Shown in pieces: positions 8,277 through 17,916 of a stretch of DNA of 52,529 nt. Origin of the DNA: Accumulibacter sp. (lineage in GTDB: Bacteria > Pseudomonadota > Gammaproteobacteria > Burkholderiales > Rhodocyclaceae); contig JAFLDO010000033.1 in assembly GCA_017302455.1 (NCBI GenBank), positions 1 to 52,529 of the forward strand, given 5' to 3'. Both the position numbers and the translations under genes were made by a program. Every line of letters starts with the position of its first letter. The first letter of the stretch is position 1. The notes under the pieces were generated by a model. The model searched no databases. It was not told the DNA's origin and saw nothing but the letters and a program-made list of their open reading frames with translations.

Positions 8277-9608
8277 CTACAGCACGTAGCGCGACAGGTC
8301 CTCGTTTTCCGCCAGTTCGGCCAGGCGGCTGTCGACATAAGTGGCATCAATGGCCACCAGATCGCTTGCCTCCTTGCCAGCCGAGAACGACACTTCCTCG
8401 AGCAGCCGTTCCATGACCGTGTACAAGCGGCGAGCACCGATGTTCTCGGTACGCTCGTTGACCGACCAGGCAATCTCCGCCAGCCGCTTGACCCCCTCCG
8501 CGGCGAAGTCGAGAGTGACCCCTTCAGTCGCCAGCAGCGCCTGATACTGCTTGGTCAGACAAGCGTCGGTCTGCGTCAGAATGCACTCGAAGTCGGCCAC
8601 CGAAAGCGAGTCGAGTTCGACGCGAATCGGGAACCGTCCCTGCAACTCGGGAATCAGATCCGAAGGTTTGGCCAGGTGGAAAGCTCCGCTGGCGATGAAC
8701 AGCACGTGGTCCGTGCGAATCATCCCGTACTTGGTCGATACCGTGGTGCCTTCGACGAGCGGCAGCAGATCGCGCTGCACACCCTGACGCGAGACGTCGA
8801 CGCCGTGTGTGTCGCTGCGCGAAGCGATCTTGTCGATTTCATCGAGAAAGACGATGCCGTTCTGCTCGACATTCCGCACCGCTTCGAGCTTGACTTCCTC
8901 GTCGTTGACCTGCTTCGCGGCTTCCTCATCGATCAAGAACTTGCGGGCCTCGGAAATCTTCAGCTTGCGTGATTTCTTGCGACCACCGCCAATGTTCTGG
9001 AACATGCCCTGAATCTGCGCAGTCAACTCTTCCATTCCCGGCGGCGCAAAGATCTCGGCCTGCATCGACGGCGCGGCGACCTCCACCTCGATCTCCTTGT
9101 CGTCGAGTTCCCCCTCGCGCAGGCGCTTCCGGAATTTCTGCCGTGTCGCACTGTCCTCGCTCGATTGCGCGTCGTTGAAGAAGTTTCCGCGCGCTGGCGG
9201 CAGCAGGACGTCGAGGATGCGATCTTCGGCAGCATCCTCGGCACGCGCACGCACCCCTTTCACAGCCTGCTCGCGGCCGCTCTTGACGGCGATCTCGACC
9301 AGGTCACGGATGATCGTCTCGACGTCGCGACCGACGTAGCCGACCTCGGTGAACTTGCTCGCCTCGACCTTGATGAAGGGAGCGTTGGCGAGTCGTGCCA
9401 GACGGCGTGCGATTTCCGTCTTGCCGACTCCGGTGGGGCCGATCATCAGGATGTTCTTCGGCGTGATCTCCTGCCGCAGCGGCTCGGCCACCTGCGCGCG
9501 CCGCCAGCGGTTGCGCAGCGCGATAGCCACGGCCTTCTTGGCCTTGCCCTGGCCAACGATGTGTTTATCGAGTTCGTAGACGATTTCCTGCGGGGTCATG
9601 GCCGACAT
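8277..9608 (-). CDS. hslU: HslU, ATPase subunit of the HslUV protease
   Basis: HslU unfolds substrates and feeds them to the HslV peptidase in the cytoplasm. The 443-residue length is normal. Walker A is GPTGVGKT at 57-64. The Walker B region (VFLDEID) and the long insertion domain (about 110-240) are present, and the C-terminus ends in Arg-Tyr-Val-Leu, the tail that docks into HslV. I chose the ATG at 9608, which overlaps the hslV stop codon as TAATG, giving translational coupling. A second ATG at 9599 is the alternative. An upstream extension in the same frame lies inside hslV and is not used. Confidence 0.96.
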   Translation of the reverse strand: MSAMTPQEIVYELDKHIVGQGKAKKAVAIALRNRWRRAQVAEPLRQEITPKNILMIGPTGVGKTEIARRLARLANAPFIKVEASKFTEVGYVGRDVETIIRDLVEIAVKSGREQAVKGVRARAEDAAEDRILDVLLPPARGNFFNDAQSSEDSATRQKFRKRLREGELDDKEIEVEVAAPSMQAEIFAPPGMEELTAQIQGMFQNIGGGRKKSRKLKISEARKFLIDEEAAKQVNDEEVKLEAVRNVEQNGIVFLDEIDKIASRSDTHGVDVSRQGVQRDLLPLVEGTTVSTKYGMIRTDHVLFIASGAFHLAKPSDLIPELQGRFPIRVELDSLSVADFECILTQTDACLTKQYQALLATEGVTLDFAAEGVKRLAEIAWSVNERTENIGARRLYTVMERLLEEVSFSAGKEASDLVAIDATYVDSRLAELAENEDLSRYVL

Positions 9609-10147
9609 TATGGTTCCAACACCTCGATGGTGAAGTTCTGATTGGTGTAGATACACAGCTCGCTGGCAATCTGCAAGGACTTGCGGACCACCTCGGCGGG
9701 ATCGAGTTCGCTGTTTTCGACCAGCGCGCGTGCCGCTGACTGCGCAAAGGCGCCGCCCGAACCAATCGCGACGATGCCGTGCTCGGGCTCGACCACATCG
9801 CCATTGCCGGTGATGATCAAAGAATTATCGCGATCAGCCACGGCCAGCATCGCTTCAAGCCGACGCAATGCGCGGTCGCTCCGCCAATCCTTGGCCAGTT
9901 CGACCGCCGAGCGCAGGAGGTTCCCCTGGTGCTTGTCGAGCTTGGCTTCGAAACGTTCGAAGAGCGTGAAGGCGTCGGCCGTGCCGCCGGCAAAGCCGGC
10001 AAGGATCCGCCCCTGATGGATGCGCCGGACCTTGCGTGCGCTGGCCTTGATCACCAGATTGCCGAGAGTCACCTGTCCGTCGCCGCCCATGGCGACCCGA
10101 CTACCGCGACGAACCGACAGGATCGTCGTACCGTGGTACTGCTGCAT
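9608..10147 (-). CDS. hslV: HslV, peptidase subunit of the HslUV protease
   Basis: This is a 179-residue threonine peptidase of the proteasome-beta type, forming two hexameric rings capped by HslU. The N-terminal [14 protein letters not shown] fits processing to expose a catalytic threonine. The GGDGQVTLG and [13 protein letters not shown] blocks are family hallmarks. It is first in the hslV-hslU pair and lies 25 bp downstream of the STAS gene, so all three may be one transcript. No heat-shock promoter was recognised. Confidence 0.96.
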   Translation of the reverse strand: MQQYHGTTILSVRRGSRVAMGGDGQVTLGNLVIKASARKVRRIHQGRILAGFAGGTADAFTLFERFEAKLDKHQGNLLRSAVELAKDWRSDRALRRLEAMLAVADRDNSLIITGNGDVVEPEHGIVAIGSGGAFAQSAARALVENSELDPAEVVRKSLQIASELCIYTNQNFTIEVLEP

Positions 10148-10172
10148 GCGTGACTCCGAATGGTTGCTTTGA

Positions 10173-11414
10173 TCAGTTTCTGGCGAGAACGATTTCGGCG
10201 ACGTTCTTCAGACCGACGACGCGAAACAACTCGGCAAGCAGGTGGTTGGGGTGGCGGAAGATGATCTGCCTGCCCGTGCGCTTGACCGTCGCCAGCACGT
10301 TGAGCAGGGCTCCGGCACTGAGGAAATCCATGCGCGTGACTGCCGCGCAGTCGATCAGGACCGGATCGTTCGCCGCTGCGTAGGCGAGCAGGTCGGCAAA
10401 GCGCGACGCTTTGACGTCACCCTTGACCACGTACACCTCAGTCACCAGTTCATCCGCTACCGCCAATTGCAGCGGTGTCTGTTCGCCCGCCTGCACCCGC
10501 TCAGGCTCCCAAGATGGCGGCGAAATCTCGAAAGTCACGGCGTAGTTGATCGCCACCTCCTCGAAGGCCTCGAGTTGCCCCCTTAGCTGGCAGAATTCGA
10601 GTTTCAGCAGCCAGCAGCCGCGGTCCTCCGCACAACCGGGTACCACCCGGCTGTCAAGCAGCGCGGAGATGTAGTCCCGACTCAGCAACTCGATCTCGCG
10701 ACGACTTCTGCGTGCCTGCTGAAGCAGCAGGAGAAACCGCTCGCAGCCGGCCGCATCCAGACGACGCACCTTCGCCAGGTCGAGTCGAAGCTGCGGGTTC
10801 TTCTCGATTGCCTGACGCGCTGCCTCAAACCCAGCATCGTTGTCGCCAGTCAACTCGCCCTTGAACAACACAGTTCCCGCCGCCCTGGTGCGCGCGGGCG
10901 ATACGGCAGCCGCCTCCCGCCAGCCAGGCGGCGATTTCTCGAAGGCTTGCGCGTACTCGATCTCGAGCGCCTCAAAAGCGGCCTTCTGGCCCGTCAGCCG
11001 GAAGAAATCGAAGAGCATCAGCCAGAGGCGCTCACCCGCGCCGGAACGGTAGAGGCGCGTCGACTTCTCCAGCAGTGAGCGTACCGCCCGATCCTGGCCA
11101 TTCGCATACAGCATCGCTGCCTCTTCGGCGTCGGCATCGATCGGATCAACCTCGGCTTCGACCTGATACTCGGTCGCCACCTCACTGAAGATGAATTCGC
11201 TCAGTTCGAGTGGCGGCTCGTCAGGCTGCACGACCGGGCTGGCGAACGGGATATCCCCGCGCGCCAGCCCTGCGGGCGGGCGGGTTGCGGGCGGCTTGAG
11301 CTTGTCGTCAGGCACTCCGCCCGGCGCCGAGCGCGTCTCCTCGCGCGCGCGCGGAACGGCGGCTGGCCTCGCCGTCATCTTCTTTTCCGGCTTCTTGAAA
11401 AACGAAAATACCAT
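10173..11414 (-). CDS. STAS-domain protein with a duplicated linker-STAS module
   Basis: This is a 413-residue soluble protein. After a basic N-terminus ([12 protein letters not shown]) and a Pro-rich low-complexity stretch to about 65, it has two copies of the same module. A helical linker occurs at 129-166 ([20 protein letters not shown]) and again at 267-302 ([20 protein letters not shown]), both ending in SPP-x-W. Each is followed by a STAS-like domain, at about 180-255 and 326-410. STAS domains often act as partner-binding switches regulated by serine phosphorylation. The second copy has the segment [11 protein letters not shown] where that serine sits, while the first has [11 protein letters not shown]. 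No kinase or phosphatase is adjacent. The role is unknown. Confidence 0.8.
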   Translation of the reverse strand: MVFSFFKKPEKKMTARPAAVPRAREETRSAPGGVPDDKLKPPATRPPAGLARGDIPFASPVVQPDEPPLELSEFIFSEVATEYQVEAEVDPIDADAEEAAMLYANGQDRAVRSLLEKSTRLYRSGAGERLWLMLFDFFRLTGQKAAFEALEIEYAQAFEKSPPGWREAAAVSPARTRAAGTVLFKGELTGDNDAGFEAARQAIEKNPQLRLDLAKVRRLDAAGCERFLLLLQQARRSRREIELLSRDYISALLDSRVVPGCAEDRGCWLLKLEFCQLRGQLEAFEEVAINYAVTFEISPPSWEPERVQAGEQTPLQLAVADELVTEVYVVKGDVKASRFADLLAYAAANDPVLIDCAAVTRMDFLSAGALLNVLATVKRTGRQIIFRHPNHLLAELFRVVGLKNVAEIVLARN

Positions 11415-11615
11415 CGGCGTGAAGGATTGCGGATAGATTCGCGATAAACTCGTCTTTTAACACATCGCCCGACACACTGCAATTTGAATGCGGCCAAGCG
11501 ACGGCCCGCCCTTCAGGCAGTAGCACCATGCCTGCGCGTGCGTCACGACGTCCCCGTACGCAAGCTCGGTCAGGCAGAAATCCTTGCCGCTGGTTCTCCA
11601 CGAACGCCTGGCAAC

Positions 11616-11642
11616 GATGCCCGGCCGGGGCGACCGGGCATC
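11616..11642 (-). terminator. Hairpin just after the coiled-coil gene
   Basis: GATGCCCGG 11616-11624 pairs perfectly with CCGGGCATC 11634-11642, extendable by one pair. It lies 3 bases past the stop codon of the minus-strand gene at 11646. No T-run follows, so this is a transcript-end hairpin rather than a textbook terminator. Confidence 0.45.
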
Positions 11643-11645
11643 GCG

Positions 11646-12233
11646 TCAACCGGCTGGTCCGGCGGCCGCCTTGCGCTGTTCGTCGGCAGTCTTCTTCGCC
11701 GACCGCTCGGCATCCTGCTTGGCCCGCTTGTCGAGCTTGGCTTGCCGGCTGGCTTGCTCCGCCACGGCCTTTCTTCGTCCCTCCTCGGCCTTCCGGGCCT
11801 TGTCGGCCAGCTTCTGTTCGCGCGCCGCGGCCTTGGCGGCCTCGTCGGCTCGGTAGATCTCGGCGCGCTCTTTCTGCTGGCCTTCGCGCAGTGGCAGATC
11901 CGCCGCGTGTTGCCCCTCTTTCGCGGCGAGCTCCTGCCTCTTCGCTTCACGCTCGAAATCGCGCGCCGGCTGATCGAGCCGGCGCGCTTCGACGATCGCC
12001 TCCGTGTAGCGCTTCTTGGCGGCGGCAAGACAATCGTTGACCAGGAACTTGCTGTAGCATCGGTCCTGGGCCTCCTTCTGTTGACGCTCGGCCTCGGCGC
12101 GCATCGCTTTGGCGCGCTCGCGCTGCGCGCTCGCCTGTTCGAGCGTTTGCGGAACCTCAGGCGGCGGCGTGGACTCAGCCCAGGCCGCACAACTCATCCA
12201 CACCGACACAGCCAGCACTCGACAACCTCGCAT
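11646..12233 (-). CDS. Exported alanine/lysine-rich coiled-coil protein
   Basis: This 195-residue protein has a short signal peptide (cut probably after ...CAAWA at about residue 19). The rest is almost entirely charged helix rich in Ala, Lys, Glu and Gln, so it should form a long periplasmic coiled coil. The only cysteines of the mature part sit in the block CYSKFLVNDCL at about 58-68, suggesting a disulfide or a binding site. I recall similar CYxxFxVNxCL blocks in uncharacterised betaproteobacterial proteins, but this was not checked. It is divergent from the GGDEF gene, with 37 bp between the starts. The function is unknown. Confidence 0.75.
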   Translation of the reverse strand: MRGCRVLAVSVWMSCAAWAESTPPPEVPQTLEQASAQRERAKAMRAEAERQQKEAQDRCYSKFLVNDCLAAAKKRYTEAIVEARRLDQPARDFEREAKRQELAAKEGQHAADLPLREGQQKERAEIYRADEAAKAAAREQKLADKARKAEEGRRKAVAEQASRQAKLDKRAKQDAERSAKKTADEQRKAAAGPAG

Positions 12234-12270
12234 TGAATCCTCCTCTCACACCTGCCAGTGGACTTGCCTG

Positions 12271-14220
12271 ATGGCAGGGCACCAGCCAGCGCGCCGGCCC
12301 GCCCACCGCAAACACCCGTACACTATAGTCGAGGCGGGTTCCCCGGCACATCTTCCCGGCCCAAGGCTGGCGTTGTGCGCCCTCTGGCTCCTCTTGACGC
12401 TCCTGGCCAACTTCGCTTCCAGCCCGGTCTCGGCTCAGGTTCGGATCGGACCAACGACGACCGAGGTTGCGTTGCGTCCTTTCATCGAGGTTCTCGAGGA
12501 TCCGGACGGACAGTTGACCATCAGTGACGTCGAGCAGCCGGAGATCGCCAGCCGGTTCCGCTACGTCGCCGGCAGCGGCGACCTCAATTTCGGCTATTCG
12601 GCTTCCGCCTACTGGCTGCGCATGACGTTCGCGCCCGAAGCGGGCGCGGCCAGGCGCTGGCTGCTGGAGATCGCCTACCCTTCACTGGATCAGTTGGCCG
12701 TGTTTGCCGACCATGGCGACGTCCGACGGCGACAGGACGCCGGCGATCTGCAGCCATTTTCGGCGCGACCGTTCACACACCGCAACTTCGTCTTTCCGCT
12801 GGACCTGCTTGCCGGCAGCGAGCAGCGCGTGCATGTGCGCATCGCCTCGAGCGGCAGCCTGACGCTTCCGGTGACGCTGTGGTCACCCGCCGCCCTGCAT
12901 GGCAACGATCAGGTCGTCTATACCATCCTCGCCATCTACTTCGGCATGCTGCTGGCGCTGGGTCTGTACAACCTGCTGCTCTACGTCTCGCTGCGCGAAT
13001 CGATCTACCTGGTCTACGTTGCCTTTGCTGCCGCCATGGTCATCGGACAGTCGTCGATGTTCGGGCTGGCCAACCAGTTTCTCTGGCCCGACTGGCCTAC
13101 CTGGGGACACGTCGCGCTGCCGCTCGGCTATTGCCTTGCGGCCTACTTTGGCGCGCTTTTCACGCAGATGTTCCTGGGTACGAAACAGACGACACCTGTG
13201 CTCCACCGCTGGATTCACGCCTTGCAGATCGGTTTCCTGCTGACCGCGCTGACCGCGATCTTCTACGCCTATCGGCCGGCGGGAATCGCGACGGCGCTGC
13301 TCGGCACGGCGTTCGCAGTAACCGCGGTTGTCACGGCCGGTCTCTGCGCCGCGCGTGCGCAGCCCGGTGCGCGCCTGTTCCTGGTCGCCTGGAGTCTGCT
13401 GCTCCTCGGCGTGGCCATGATCGCCCTGCGCACACTCAACTGGTTGCCGAGCAACCTGCTGACGCTGTATGCGATGCCGGTCGGATCGGCACTGGAAATG
13501 TTGCTCCTGTCGTTCGCTCTGGCCGACCGGATTCATGTCGTGCGGCGTGAAAAGGAACTCGCGCAGGCCGAAGCGCTACGGGCCAAGGTGGCGGCGATGG
13601 ACGCCCTGCAGCAGTCGGAGAGAACACTTGAACAACGGGTTGTGCGGCGCACTGCCGAACTGGCCGAAGCCAACGAGCGCCTGCGGCAGAGTGAGGCCGA
13701 ACTGCGCAAGCTGGCGCATCACGATCCGTTGACCGGCCTGGCCAACCGCTCGCTGCTCTACGACGAACTGCGGCGGAGCATCGCGCGCGGGAAACGCGGC
13801 GGCGAAACGTTCGCGGTGCTGATGATCGATCTCGACGGCTTCAAACCGGTGAACGACACTTACGGTCACGCTGTCGGCGACCGCCTGCTCGAAGTGATCG
13901 CCCCACGCCTGCAGGAATGTGTTCGCGTCTCGGACGTCGTTGCCCGCCTCGGTGGCGACGAATTCGTCGTCGTTGTCGAGGGTGTGCTCGACCAGCATCA
14001 GGCGCTGGCCATCGGCGCGAAGATCATCGCCGTTCTCAGCCAGCCCCTGCACATCGGAGCGCACGACATCCAGGTCGGCGCCAGCGTTGGCGTCGCCCTG
14101 TGGCCGCAAGATGGCGACGACACCCAGCACCTGCTGCAATCCGCCGATCGGGCAATGTACTTGGCCAAGCAAGCGGGTCGCGGCTGCTGTCTGCCGGCCT
14201 CCGCCGCTGACGAGGCATGA
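12271..14220 (+). CDS. 7TM-DISM diguanylate cyclase (GGDEF)
   Basis: This is a membrane sensor that should make cyclic-di-GMP. After a signal sequence comes an extracytoplasmic beta domain of the 7TMR-DISM type (FRYVAGSGDLNFGYSASAYWLRM). About seven membrane helices follow, then a coiled coil and a GGDEF domain. The active-site GGDEF begins at residue 561. The inhibitory RxxD site (Arg552-Asp555) is five residues upstream of it, so product inhibition is expected. I use the ATG at 12271, giving 649 residues. A TTG at 12373 preceded by AAGG would give a tidier signal peptide and is a real alternative. The protein is not obviously in an operon but sits next to the motility genes. Confidence 0.9.
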   Translation: MAGHQPARRPAHRKHPYTIVEAGSPAHLPGPRLALCALWLLLTLLANFASSPVSAQVRIGPTTTEVALRPFIEVLEDPDGQLTISDVEQPEIASRFRYVAGSGDLNFGYSASAYWLRMTFAPEAGAARRWLLEIAYPSLDQLAVFADHGDVRRRQDAGDLQPFSARPFTHRNFVFPLDLLAGSEQRVHVRIASSGSLTLPVTLWSPAALHGNDQVVYTILAIYFGMLLALGLYNLLLYVSLRESIYLVYVAFAAAMVIGQSSMFGLANQFLWPDWPTWGHVALPLGYCLAAYFGALFTQMFLGTKQTTPVLHRWIHALQIGFLLTALTAIFYAYRPAGIATALLGTAFAVTAVVTAGLCAARAQPGARLFLVAWSLLLLGVAMIALRTLNWLPSNLLTLYAMPVGSALEMLLLSFALADRIHVVRREKELAQAEALRAKVAAMDALQQSERTLEQRVVRRTAELAEANERLRQSEAELRKLAHHDPLTGLANRSLLYDELRRSIARGKRGGETFAVLMIDLDGFKPVNDTYGHAVGDRLLEVIAPRLQECVRVSDVVARLGGDEFVVVVEGVLDQHQALAIGAKIIAVLSQPLHIGAHDIQVGASVGVALWPQDGDDTQHLLQSADRAMYLAKQAGRGCCLPASAADEA

Positions 14221-14264
14221 GCGTCCCAAGGCGGCTCGGATTGCTGCTGCGCCCGGAATCGGGT

Positions 14265-14291
14265 TAAATTGGTGTACTTGGTGGCCGGTTG
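14265..14291 (+). promoter_or_regulatory. Possible sigma-28 promoter of fliW
   Basis: TAAA at 14265-14268 is followed after exactly 15 bases by GCCGGTTG at 14284-14291. The consensus is TAAA-N15-GCCGATAA, so the -35 and the GCCG core match but the end of the -10 is poor. The start codon of fliW is 22 bp downstream. Confidence 0.35.
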
Positions 14292-14313
14292 AAGCTGCCG
14301 TTCGGGGGGTCAG

Positions 14314-14742
14314 ATGAAAATCGATATCGAACACTTCGGTCTCAAGGATGTGCCGGTTGATCCGGAGACCGTATTCACGTTTGCCGACGGAGTCGCGGGC
14401 TTTGTCGACTGCAAGCGTTTCAAGGTTTTCCACGAGGAAGGCAAGCCGACCGTCTTCTGGTTGCAGTCGCTCGACGATCCGTCGGTGATGTTCCCAATCG
14501 TGGCGCCGGAGACGCTCGATCTCGAATACCAGATCGAACTCGCCGATACCGACTGTGCTCTGCTTGGCCTGGAGAGGGCTGAGGATGCAGTGGTGGTGGT
14601 CATCGTCTATCGCGACGAGGCGGAGGGCGGGAAGATCGCCGCCAACACGCGTTCGCCGATCATTCTGAACCCAATCAACCGCCGGGCGATGCAGAAGGTC
14701 CTGCAGGAAGTTCATCCGACGCTGCTCTATCGTGCCCGCTGA
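14314..14742 (+). CDS. fliW: FliW, flagellar assembly factor
   Basis: This 142-residue protein has the FliW pattern: FTFADGVAGF near residue 25, FWLQSLDDPSVMFPIV near 50-65 and SPIILNPINRRAMQ near 115-130. In species studied, FliW binds CsrA and flagellin and so couples flagellin translation to export. Neither csrA nor a flagellin gene is in the window. A GGGGGG stretch lies just before the ATG. It is monocistronic, or possibly first before the chemoreceptor, though 365 bp separate them. Confidence 0.9.
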   Translation: MKIDIEHFGLKDVPVDPETVFTFADGVAGFVDCKRFKVFHEEGKPTVFWLQSLDDPSVMFPIVAPETLDLEYQIELADTDCALLGLERAEDAVVVVIVYRDEAEGGKIAANTRSPIILNPINRRAMQKVLQEVHPTLLYRAR

Positions 14743-15107
14743 TTGCGACGTGTCGACAGTCGGCCACAGCCTGGGCTTGCGGTGCCAGATTCGCGATCAT
14801 GGCTGAGGCCATTCGCGCATCGCGCCAGCGTGGACTATGGCATTGGCGCGAGGATCTGCTTGGCGCTCGGCGACTGTCGTTGCCCATCCCTCGACTCGGT
14901 GATCATGCGTGGGCAGATGGCGCCGGCCACCAACCATGAATCGCTGCCGGCGGCATTCGCGGGTCGTTGACCGCGCACGCCCTTGCGGCGAGGAATCTCG
15001 CCAGCCTGTCGGCCCGCGTGGCCTAAAGATTCGCCGCCGCATGCCGTATACGTTTCTTATGAGAAGAAATACAACGAGGGACGACCACTGACGAGGAGGA
15101 ACTGGCG
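14743..15107. other. Intergenic region before the chemoreceptor
   Basis: No gene is seen in these 365 bases. A plus-strand frame covers 14743-14970 but has no recognisable features. The right half holds the sigma-28 promoter at 15024-15050 and a ribosome-binding site (GAGGAGG, about 10 bases before the receptor start). Confidence 0.5.
15024..15050 (+). promoter_or_regulatory. Sigma-28 (FliA) promoter of the chemoreceptor gene
   Basis: TAAA at 15024-15027 is followed after exactly 15 bases by GCCGTATA at 15043-15050. This is close to the sigma-28 consensus TAAA-N15-GCCGATAA. The start codon lies 57 bp downstream. Chemoreceptors are typical late, FliA-dependent genes. Confidence 0.7.
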
Positions 15108-16805
15108 ATGAGCGGAGTAGCCTGGAGGATGCGTGCGGCACTGGCCCTGCAGGTGGCCGCGGCGGCGCTGCTTGGCTGGTTGGGGAATGGCGTCTTCGGT
15201 GGCGGCCTCTACGGCTGGCTGGCGGCGCTAGGGCTTCTGGCGGTGGTTACCGTCGTGCTCGCCGCTTTCCTCGAGATGAGCGTGGTCGGCCGTCTGAAAC
15301 GGCTGCAACGCGTGATTGCCACGATGTATGCCGACGGTGACCTGACACGTCGGGCAATCGTCGAAGGAAAGGACGAAATCGCTGCGCTGGCCGCCGACTT
15401 CAACCGCCTGATCGGGAGCTTTGCGACCATCGTCGGCAAGGTGCTCTTCAACTCGGTCGAAGTCGCCAATGCTTCCGGACAGCTGATCGACGACTCGAAG
15501 CGGGTGGCCTCGGGCTCGAAGCAGCAACGTGACGCGGCGCTGGCGACGGCCAGCGCGATGGGTGAATTGACCGAGAACATGAATCAGGTCAGTCGGAATG
15601 CCAGCGAAACGGCCGGGATTTCGGAGACATCGAACAGCCTGTCGACCGAGGGCATGCAGATCGTGCACAGCGCGGCGGCGGAAATGGAGCGGATTGCCGC
15701 CTCGGTGACGCAGTCGGCGCGGGTGGTATGTGCGCTCGGCGAACGCTCGAAAGCGATCAGTGGAATCGTCCAGACGATTCGCGAGATCGCCGACCAGACC
15801 AACCTGCTGGCGCTCAATGCCGCGATCGAGGCGGCTCGCGCCGGTGACCAGGGGCGCGGCTTCGCGGTGGTTGCCGATGAAGTGCGCAAACTTGCTGAAC
15901 GCACGGCGCAGGCAACCGGCGAAATCAGTCAGATGATTGGCGCCATCCAGGGCGAGACGGAGAGCGCCATCACCAGTATCGAAGCCGGCACCGGGCAGGC
16001 CCGCAATGGCGCCGAACTCGCCCGGCAGGCGGCGCAGTCGCTCGAGCGTATCAATAGTGGTGCGCGCGAGACGATGGAAAAGGTCGAGGCGATTGCGGCC
16101 TCGGTTGGTCAGCAGGGTCGTACGGGGCAGAGCATTGCCGAGCATGTGGGCCGCATCCGCGAAATGGCGGAAACGAACAACGCGGTTACGGAGCAGGCGC
16201 TGGTCGCCGTTGACCACGTTCAGTGTCTGGCCGAGAACCTGCGCGAGATCAGCAACGTCTTCAAGCTCGGCCAGGCCGGCGAGCAGGCCGTCGCTACGCA
16301 CGCCAGAATGCCCGAGATCGTTGGCCAGGCCGCGTTGGGCGTGGCGCGGATCTTCGAGCAGGCGATCGACGCGGGGAGAATCAAGATCGACGATCTCTTC
16401 GACGACCGATACCAGCCGATTCCCAATACCCGGCCGGCGAAGTTCAAGACCCGTTTCGACGACTACACCGATCAAGCCATCGCGCCGCTGCAGGAGAATC
16501 TGGTAGCGCAACACAACTGGCTGACCTACGCCATCTGCATCGACCGCAACGGCTATGTGCCGACTCACAACCGGAGATTCTCGCAGCCGCTGACCGGCAA
16601 TGAAAAGGTCGATTTCGTGAACAACCGCACCAAGCGGGTCTTCGATGACCCGGTCGGCAAACGTTGCGGCACGCACCGGCAGCCGTTCCTCCTGCAGACC
16701 TACCGGCGCGATACCGGCGAGGTGCTGCACGACATCTCGGCACCGATCTATGTCAAGGGTCGCCATTGGGGTGGCTTCCGGATTGGCTACCAGACCGCGA
16801 TGTGA
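15108..16805 (+). CDS. Methyl-accepting chemotaxis protein with a C-terminal cytoplasmic sensor domain
   Basis: This is a 565-residue chemoreceptor. Two membrane helices (about 9-27 and 33-55) are joined by only a few residues, so there is no periplasmic sensor. A HAMP segment (about 57-110) leads to the long signalling coiled coil. Its hairpin tip ([22 protein letters not shown]) near 220-245 is where CheA couples. After about 430 there is a globular domain with the blocks [23 protein letters not shown] and [21 protein letters not shown], Cache-like in character. I infer that this end senses an intracellular signal. The C-terminus is not a CheR-binding pentapeptide. It is probably FliA-dependent through the promoter at 15024. 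Confidence 0.93.
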   Translation: MSGVAWRMRAALALQVAAAALLGWLGNGVFGGGLYGWLAALGLLAVVTVVLAAFLEMSVVGRLKRLQRVIATMYADGDLTRRAIVEGKDEIAALAADFNRLIGSFATIVGKVLFNSVEVANASGQLIDDSKRVASGSKQQRDAALATASAMGELTENMNQVSRNASETAGISETSNSLSTEGMQIVHSAAAEMERIAASVTQSARVVCALGERSKAISGIVQTIREIADQTNLLALNAAIEAARAGDQGRGFAVVADEVRKLAERTAQATGEISQMIGAIQGETESAITSIEAGTGQARNGAELARQAAQSLERINSGARETMEKVEAIAASVGQQGRTGQSIAEHVGRIREMAETNNAVTEQALVAVDHVQCLAENLREISNVFKLGQAGEQAVATHARMPEIVGQAALGVARIFEQAIDAGRIKIDDLFDDRYQPIPNTRPAKFKTRFDDYTDQAIAPLQENLVAQHNWLTYAICIDRNGYVPTHNRRFSQPLTGNEKVDFVNNRTKRVFDDPVGKRCGTHRQPFLLQTYRRDTGEVLHDISAPIYVKGRHWGGFRIGYQTAM

Positions 16806-16917
16806 ACCGGCGTGCGGCGCTGCACGTGCAGCGTGCCATCAGTACGCAGCGGTGCCTGTTTGGATTAAGATGTCTTGAGAGACGCTGCTGCGGCTTTCGC
16901 TGCGAGGGAAAAGAGAA

Positions 16918-17895
16918 ATGTCCGATCTACTGAAGAATATCGATGCTCGCACGAAGCTGGCGGGTACCAACAAGCTGGAGATTCTGCTGTTCATGCTCGG
17001 GACCGACGCCCGCACAGGCCGACGCGAAACCTTCGGGATCAATGTTTTCAAGGTTCGTGAGGTGATGCGCACGCCGCCGATCACTGCGGCGCCCGAGATG
17101 CCTCCGTCGGTCGAAGGGATGGTCAGCCTGCGCGGCGCGCTGGTCCCGGTCGTCGATCTTGCCCGTTATGCCGGCGTCGATACGCAGACCCCTCGCTCGA
17201 TCATGATCGTCACCGAATACGCCGGGCATACGCAGGGTTTTCTGGTCGAGGGGGTGGATACCATTCTGCGTCTCGACTGGAGTCAGATGCGGGTGCCGCC
17301 GGCGATGCTCCTGGCCGAGATGGGTGGCCTGGTAACGGCGGTCACCGAATTGCCTGACGGTCGCCTGGTGATGCTGATGGACGTCGAGAAGATTTTGTCG
17401 GAAACGACCAACTACGACGACGAGAGCGTTTACCGCAATATCAAGCCGCTCGATCATCCGGGCCTGACGGTCTTCTTTGCCGACGACTCGACGGTGGCAC
17501 GCAAGCAGATCCAGCGCACTCTGGACGCCATGGGCGTGAAGTCGCAGGCAGCGATCAACGGCCGCGAAGCCTGGGATGAACTGGAGAAGGTGGCGGCCTA
17601 CGCGCAGGCGTCCGGCCAGAAAGTCACCGACCTGATCAGTCTCGTCCTCACCGACATCGAAATGCCGGAGATGGATGGCTACATTCTGACCAAGAGGATC
17701 AAGTCCGATCCGCGTTTCGTCGGCGTACCCGTGATCATGCATTCGTCGTTGTCCGGGATGTCCAACCAGCAACTGGGCAAGTCCGTCGGCGTCGATGAGT
17801 ATGTGCCAAAATTCGAACCGCAGCGCTTGTCGGAAACGCTGACGCGCAGGCTGCTGGTGGGTACCGTGCCGGCGTTGCCAGCGGACCTGACCTAG
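16918..17895 (+). CDS. cheV: CheV-type coupling protein, copy 1 (CheW-receiver)
   Basis: This 325-residue protein joins a CheW-like domain (about 20-165) to a receiver domain (about 185-310) with the phosphoacceptor Asp246 in LTDIEMPEMDGY. CheV couples receptors to CheA, and its receiver tunes that coupling when phosphorylated. It begins the cluster cheV-cheV-cheY-cheZ-cheA and is preceded by a good GAGGGAAAAGAGAA leader. No separate cheW is in the window, so the CheV pair may do that job here. A promoter was not identified in the 112-bp gap after the receptor gene. Confidence 0.92.
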   Translation: MSDLLKNIDARTKLAGTNKLEILLFMLGTDARTGRRETFGINVFKVREVMRTPPITAAPEMPPSVEGMVSLRGALVPVVDLARYAGVDTQTPRSIMIVTEYAGHTQGFLVEGVDTILRLDWSQMRVPPAMLLAEMGGLVTAVTELPDGRLVMLMDVEKILSETTNYDDESVYRNIKPLDHPGLTVFFADDSTVARKQIQRTLDAMGVKSQAAINGREAWDELEKVAAYAQASGQKVTDLISLVLTDIEMPEMDGYILTKRIKSDPRFVGVPVIMHSSLSGMSNQQLGKSVGVDEYVPKFEPQRLSETLTRRLLVGTVPALPADLT

Positions 17896-17916
17896 GGATT
17901 TCTCGGGAGCGACAAG

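Noticed and set aside
16860-16900. A TTAA followed by GC-rich bases before the first cheV, considered as a sigma-28 promoter
   Set aside because: The spacing can be made to fit, but the -10 (GCTGCTGC) does not resemble GCCGATAA.
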